This document shows, one piece after another, positions 6,641-9,638 of a stretch of DNA of 9,638 nucleotides. A program made the position numbers and the translations under genes. Under the pieces are notes generated by a model, which made no database searches, was not told the origin of the DNA, and saw only the letters and a list, made by a program, of their open reading frames with translations. The DNA comes from Campylobacteraceae bacterium. GTDB lineage: Bacteria > Campylobacterota > Campylobacteria > Campylobacterales > Campylobacteraceae. The DNA lies in assembly GCA_031276365.1 (NCBI GenBank), contig JAISNG010000054.1:1-9638 (forward strand), written 5' to 3'. Within the stretch, counting starts at the first letter, position 1; every line of letters begins with the position of its first letter.

Positions 6641-8044
6641 TTACTCCAATATCGGCAAAAAGAGTTGATATTTGTCGTTTAATAAAAAATAGATACGGTT
6701 TAAGTCTTCAGAAAACATGGAAATTATCTTTGACTTCGTAAAAGATTCATAAAACGGCACAAACTGCAATATATTATCCTCTTTTTTGAGCTTAAATATC
6801 GGATTTTTATCGTGATTTTTGATAATCTCTATCTGTTTTTCGTACAGTTTGGCAATATTTTCAAAATGTTCGGCAAGCTCCTGATTTTCCACTTCAGGGT
6901 CAAAATCATAAAACTGCACTTTCAAATCAAGCTGTGCGGAGAGGTCAAATATCACCGAAGAGTGCTTTTCTATATCATCCGTATTACCGCTGAAAACGAT
7001 GCCTGTTTTGATATTTTCAAGCATATTGTCGGCGATTTTAAATATCGGCGTTTGAGAGTTGAAAAGGGTTTTTACGTTTGACTTGAAAAACGGCTTATCT
7101 ACTACGCAAAGCCCGATATTCAGCCTATTTACGTCATTTATATATATATTTTCGCTCAAAATATTATAATAATCCGCACTCACGTCTATATCGTCCGAGG
7201 CAAGATTTTTGATATAACTGAACATAAACGAATATGTAGGATTTATGATTTTGATATAAAGTTTTTTGGAGTTTAGCCTCTCATGAAGAGCCAAAGTGTT
7301 TGCAAGAAGTGTTTCTATCCTCTTTTCATTCATATTTTTCATATCAACAAGACAGTAGATATTTGAGCCAAACGGCTGTGGAAATTGACCAAGTTCTCTT
7401 TTAATGCTTTTGTACACATCTTGCAATACTTCGGGCGCGCCGACTATAAGAAGATTGTCGTTTGGCTGAATCATAAGGTTTGGTTTTGGCAGAAAAAGCA
7501 CACTGCTTCGGTAAAGCGCAGCAATATGCCATTTTTTCTGTTCAATACCGCCGATGTGTCTGTAAATATACGAACTTCCAACAGGCACTTGTATATCCAT
7601 AACTTCACCCGCAGCAAGTCCTATATTTTGTGCAAATATAGGTGTATTCGGTACAAAATCCGCAAGGCGGAAAGCTACTATCTTGCGCGAATTGACTATT
7701 TTGAGATATTTATCTTCAAATTCAAGCCCCCACTTGTCCACAAGATAAATCGGTACTTTTTTGTCAAACTGTCTTATCGTTTTATAAGAGCCCTGTGCGT
7801 CTATCTTTTTGCTGACGGCTATTATTACCTGATAGTAGTCTTTATTCATCACGCTCGTCATTTTTTCAAAACTTGTCGGGTCAAATGAGTAGATTTTGAA
7901 GCTTTCTGGAAAAACAATATCCCTAATCGTCTTCTTTTTGTAAAATACAACGGTATAATCATTGCTGTCGCTCGCAACACTGACAACTCTTTCTAAAAAA
8001 TGTTTTGCTAAAATACCGTTTGCGATGATTAAGACTTTTTTCAT
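6641..8044 (-). CDS. TrkA/RCK-domain protein (COG3400-like), function unknown
   Basis: This 467-residue soluble protein has an N-terminal Rossmann-like domain (1-130, beginning KKVLIIANGILAKHFLERV). A segment typical of RCK/TrkA-C ligand-binding domains follows (about 143-218: AAGEVMDIQVP..., MIQPNDNLLIVGAPEVL). The C-terminal half (225-467) is less recognisable. It resembles the TrkA-like proteins annotated at this locus in Campylobacter and Helicobacter (from memory). Such domains usually sense nucleotides or ions and gate potassium transporters, but no transporter lies nearby and no membrane helix is visible. The usual GxGxxG is reduced to ANGILAK, so nucleotide binding may be weak or altered. 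The start has GGAG followed by five bases and then ATG. It is the first gene of the minus-strand run and diverges from tgt. A regulatory partner for the MscS channel two genes downstream is conceivable but unproven. Confidence 0.88.
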   Translation of the reverse strand: MKKVLIIANGILAKHFLERVVSVASDSNDYTVVFYKKKTIRDIVFPESFKIYSFDPTSFEKMTSVMNKDYYQVIIAVSKKIDAQGSYKTIRQFDKKVPIYLVDKWGLEFEDKYLKIVNSRKIVAFRLADFVPNTPIFAQNIGLAAGEVMDIQVPVGSSYIYRHIGGIEQKKWHIAALYRSSVLFLPKPNLMIQPNDNLLIVGAPEVLQDVYKSIKRELGQFPQPFGSNIYCLVDMKNMNEKRIETLLANTLALHERLNSKKLYIKIINPTYSFMFSYIKNLASDDIDVSADYYNILSENIYINDVNRLNIGLCVVDKPFFKSNVKTLFNSQTPIFKIADNMLENIKTGIVFSGNTDDIEKHSSVIFDLSAQLDLKVQFYDFDPEVENQELAEHFENIAKLYEKQIEIIKNHDKNPIFKLKKEDNILQFVPFYESFTKSKIISMFSEDLNRIYFLLNDKYQLFLPILE

Positions 8045-8069
8045 GCAATCTCCAAAAAATTAAGAGGAT

Positions 8070-8075
8070 ATTATA
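8070..8075 (-). promoter_or_regulatory. putative -10 box for the TrkA-like gene, overlapping the tgt upstream region
   Basis: A minus-strand TATAAT lies 25 bases before the TrkA-like ATG, within the 37-base divergent gap. On the plus strand the overlapping bases 8069-8074 read TATTAT, a possible -10 for tgt. The two promoters may therefore share or compete for one site. Confidence 0.45.
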
Positions 8076-8081
8076 ACCAAA

Positions 8082-9200
8082 ATGGAATTTCACATAGATA
8101 AAACAGACAATCTTGCCCGTGCATGCACGATAAAAACGGCTCACAGCACGATACAAACTCCAGTGTTTATGCCTGTTGGAACGGCAGGGAGCGTCAAAAG
8201 CCTTGATGCCTTTGATTTAAGAGAGATTTTGGGCGCCGATATAATTTTAGGTAACACTTACCATCTTTACCTGCGTCCTGGAGATGAAACCATAAAAAAT
8301 TTCGGCGGACTTCACGGTTTTACAAAATATAACGGCAGTTTTTTAACAGACAGCGGCGGATTTCAGGCATTCAGCCTCAGCGACATTTCAAAAGCAGACG
8401 AGAATGGTGTAAAATTCAAAAGCCACATAGACGGCTCCGCGCACTATTTCACGCCGCAAAAAGTACTTGACATAGAGTACAATCTAAACTCTGATATTAT
8501 GATGGTTCTTGATGATTTGGTGGAGCTTCCGTCCACTAAAGAGCGCATAAATCTATCAGTAACCAGAACGATAAAATGGGCAAAAAAATCCATAGAATAT
8601 CATCTAAGCGAAAAAAACAGCGCGCGCGCGGCGCATCAAAATATCTTTGCCATCATTCAAGGCGGCACGGATAAAGAATTTAGAAAAAAATGCGCCCTTG
8701 AACTCTGTCAAATGTCATTTGACGGATTTGCGATAGGAGGTCTTAGCGTCGGCGAGGAAAATGCTCTCATGTATGACACTGTAGAGTTTACAACACCTTT
8801 TATGCCGCAAAACAAGCCGCGATACCTGATGGGCGTTGGCACGCCGGAGGATTTGGTGGAAAATGTAGAGAGAGGCATTGATATGTTTGACTGCGTGATG
8901 CCTACAAGAAACGCCAGAAACGGCACGCTTTTTACATCTTTTGGCAAAATAAACATCAAGAGTGCGGGCTTTATAAAAGATGAACACCCGATAGATAAAG
9001 AGTGTGTATGTTACACATGCAAACGTTACTCAAGAGCCTATCTAAGCCACCTCTACCGTGCGCGTGAACTCACCTTTTTTCGTCTGGCAAGCCTGCACAA
9101 TCTCCACTACTACCTGACGCTTATGAAACAGATGCGCGAAGCGATTTTGGTAGGCGAATTTAAAAAATTCAAAGCGGAGTTTTATAGCAAAAGAGCTTAA
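8082..9200 (+). CDS. tgt: queuine/preQ1 tRNA-guanine transglycosylase
   Basis: Tgt exchanges the wobble guanine (position 34) of GUN-anticodon tRNAs for preQ1, a step in queuosine synthesis. At 372 residues it is full length for the bacterial family. Seen are TPVFMPVGTAGSVK (26-39), GNTYHLYLRPG (57-67), LTDSGGFQ (88-95) with the general-base aspartate D90, IIQGG (191-195), GGLSVGE (219-225) and MGVGTPEDLV (250-259). The nucleophile is D270 in DMFDCVMPTRNARNG. The structural zinc site is C308, C310, C313 and H339. The substrate-pocket segment reads VLDDLVELP (142-150), where many relatives have LDEC; aspartates remain but the cysteine is leucine. The start matches the family N-terminus (MEF...ARAC). 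The nearest purine-rich site, AGAGGA (8063-8068), is 13 bases upstream, unusually far. The gene is divergent from the TrkA-like gene and ends in a hairpin terminator. Confidence 0.97.
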   Translation: MEFHIDKTDNLARACTIKTAHSTIQTPVFMPVGTAGSVKSLDAFDLREILGADIILGNTYHLYLRPGDETIKNFGGLHGFTKYNGSFLTDSGGFQAFSLSDISKADENGVKFKSHIDGSAHYFTPQKVLDIEYNLNSDIMMVLDDLVELPSTKERINLSVTRTIKWAKKSIEYHLSEKNSARAAHQNIFAIIQGGTDKEFRKKCALELCQMSFDGFAIGGLSVGEENALMYDTVEFTTPFMPQNKPRYLMGVGTPEDLVENVERGIDMFDCVMPTRNARNGTLFTSFGKINIKSAGFIKDEHPIDKECVCYTCKRYSRAYLSHLYRARELTFFRLASLHNLHYYLTLMKQMREAILVGEFKKFKAEFYSKRA

Positions 9201-9213
9201 AAAAAGCTCTTTT
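9189..9213 (+). terminator. intrinsic terminator of tgt overlapping its stop codon
   Basis: AAAAGAGCTT (9189-9198) and AAGCTCTTTT (9204-9213) form a perfect 10-bp stem around a five-A loop, with the 3' arm ending in four Ts. The 5' arm includes the last three tgt codons and the first base of the TAA stop. The symmetry could let it work in both directions. Confidence 0.8.
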
Positions 9214-9300
9214 AAAGCGCAAATATTTTACTGTTTTTGTTTTATCTTTATTTAAATTTAACAGATATACTAATTTCAAGAATTATTATTAAAAACAAGA
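9214..9300. other. AT-rich spacer, nothing recognised
   Basis: Between the tgt terminator and the first repeat copy the sequence is very AT-rich, with no convincing gene, hairpin or repeat. A further repeat expected near 9240-9262 was looked for and not found. The plus-strand frame at 9237-9485 runs through the repeats and has no recognisable domain. Confidence 0.5.
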
Positions 9301-9638
9301 GCAAACACCCTCACATTAAAATACTCTACAAGTTTTACCAAATCATTGTGAGACTTAAGAGAACAAACACCTCACATATTATCTTGCAATGCGTCAAAGG
9401 AAGTAATATTAGCGCTGTATGTTCCGTCTCCATTACCTCATGTTATCTTACAATACATCAAATTGCACAAAAAAGATATTGCTAAACTGTAAAACTCTCT
9501 TATGTTTTCTTACAAATACATGTGAGTAGTTCCTGGGATTTTTGAAAATCGCAAAACTCTCTCTCATATTTTCTTACCTTTTATACTTGGTGTTTCAATT
9601 CTTTTTATCTCGTTGATAAAACACTCTCATATTTTCTT
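9301..9638. repeat. degenerate CRISPR-like spaced direct-repeat array, continuing past the window
   Basis: Six related units lie at about 9301-9330, 9362-9389, 9430-9453, 9489-9515, 9551-9578 and 9615-9638 (cut by the window edge). The shared core is close to AAAACTCTCTCATATTTTCT followed by TACAA. Successive CTCA/CTTA landmarks (9310, 9371, 9437, 9499, 9563, 9626) are 61, 66, 62, 64 and 63 bases apart. The intervening stretches of roughly 32-40 bases show no similarity to each other, as spacers would. The last three copies agree best (CTCTCATATTTTCTT is identical in the last two) and decay increases leftwards, as at the leader-distal end of an old array. If so, leader and cas genes would lie to the right. 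Against this, the repeats differ by indels in a CT run and lack a familiar CRISPR repeat end. A decayed minisatellite or an array of protein-binding sites is also possible. Confidence 0.5.

Noticed and set aside
7385..7888. Long plus-strand open frame, 167 codons, antisense to the TrkA-like gene
   Set aside because: Its composition (many F, Y, I, K, H) is that of a shadow frame; no domain, and the minus-strand gene is clearly the coding one.
8620..8633. Alternating GC run in tgt as a Z-DNA or inserted segment
   Set aside because: It is short, in frame, and encodes an ordinary variable linker (SARAAH).
9310..9352. CTCACA/TGTGAG inverted pair inside the first repeat-spacer unit
   Set aside because: Six base pairs with a long loop, expected by chance, and not repeated in the other units.

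Overview
The window looks like chromosomal DNA from a member of the Campylobacterota (epsilonproteobacteria). It is AT-rich, its Shine-Dalgarno sites are good, and TATAAT boxes without clear -35 partners precede several genes. From memory, with no search run, the gene order tgt / TrkA-like protein / aroB / MscS-type channel / mtaB / FtsH-like ATPase matches a block in Campylobacter jejuni (around Cj1005c-Cj1010) and Helicobacter pylori (around HP0281-HP0286). The species cannot be fixed from this sequence; a free-living sulfur-oxidising relative would fit.

Layout: positions 3-146 hold what may be the C-terminal end of a plus-strand gene. Positions 147-312 are non-coding and contain a large structured inverted repeat. 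From 313 to 8044 six genes lie head to tail on the minus strand. In transcription order these are a TrkA/RCK-domain protein (6641-8044), aroB (5558-6601), an MscS-family mechanosensitive channel (3984-5558), mtaB (2726-3991), an FtsH-like AAA ATPase (1090-2748) and a secreted cysteine-paired Sel1-repeat protein (313-1041). tgt (8082-9200) diverges on the plus strand from a 37-base intergenic gap and ends in a clear hairpin terminator. Positions 9214-9638 have no credible gene. From about 9301 to the window edge they carry spaced, degenerate direct repeats that look like the decayed end of a CRISPR-type array.

The stop/start overlaps aroB-mscS, mscS-mtaB and mtaB-ftsH-like show that the middle of the minus-strand run is one translationally coupled operon. 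Internal TATAAT boxes before aroB and before the Sel1 gene suggest extra promoters. The products do not form one pathway. Two modify tRNA (Tgt at the anticodon wobble base, MtaB at position 37), one makes a shikimate-pathway intermediate, and three act at or near the envelope.

The most notable points are: (1) the FtsH-like protein keeps its AAA motifs but has lost the zinc-protease HExxH motif; (2) the right edge carries six degenerate ~25-30 base repeats about 61-66 bases apart, separated by unrelated sequence and better conserved towards the right; (3) the left intergenic region has a 9-bp GC-rich inverted repeat with several alternative inner folds, beside a solitary sequence resembling the right-hand repeat.
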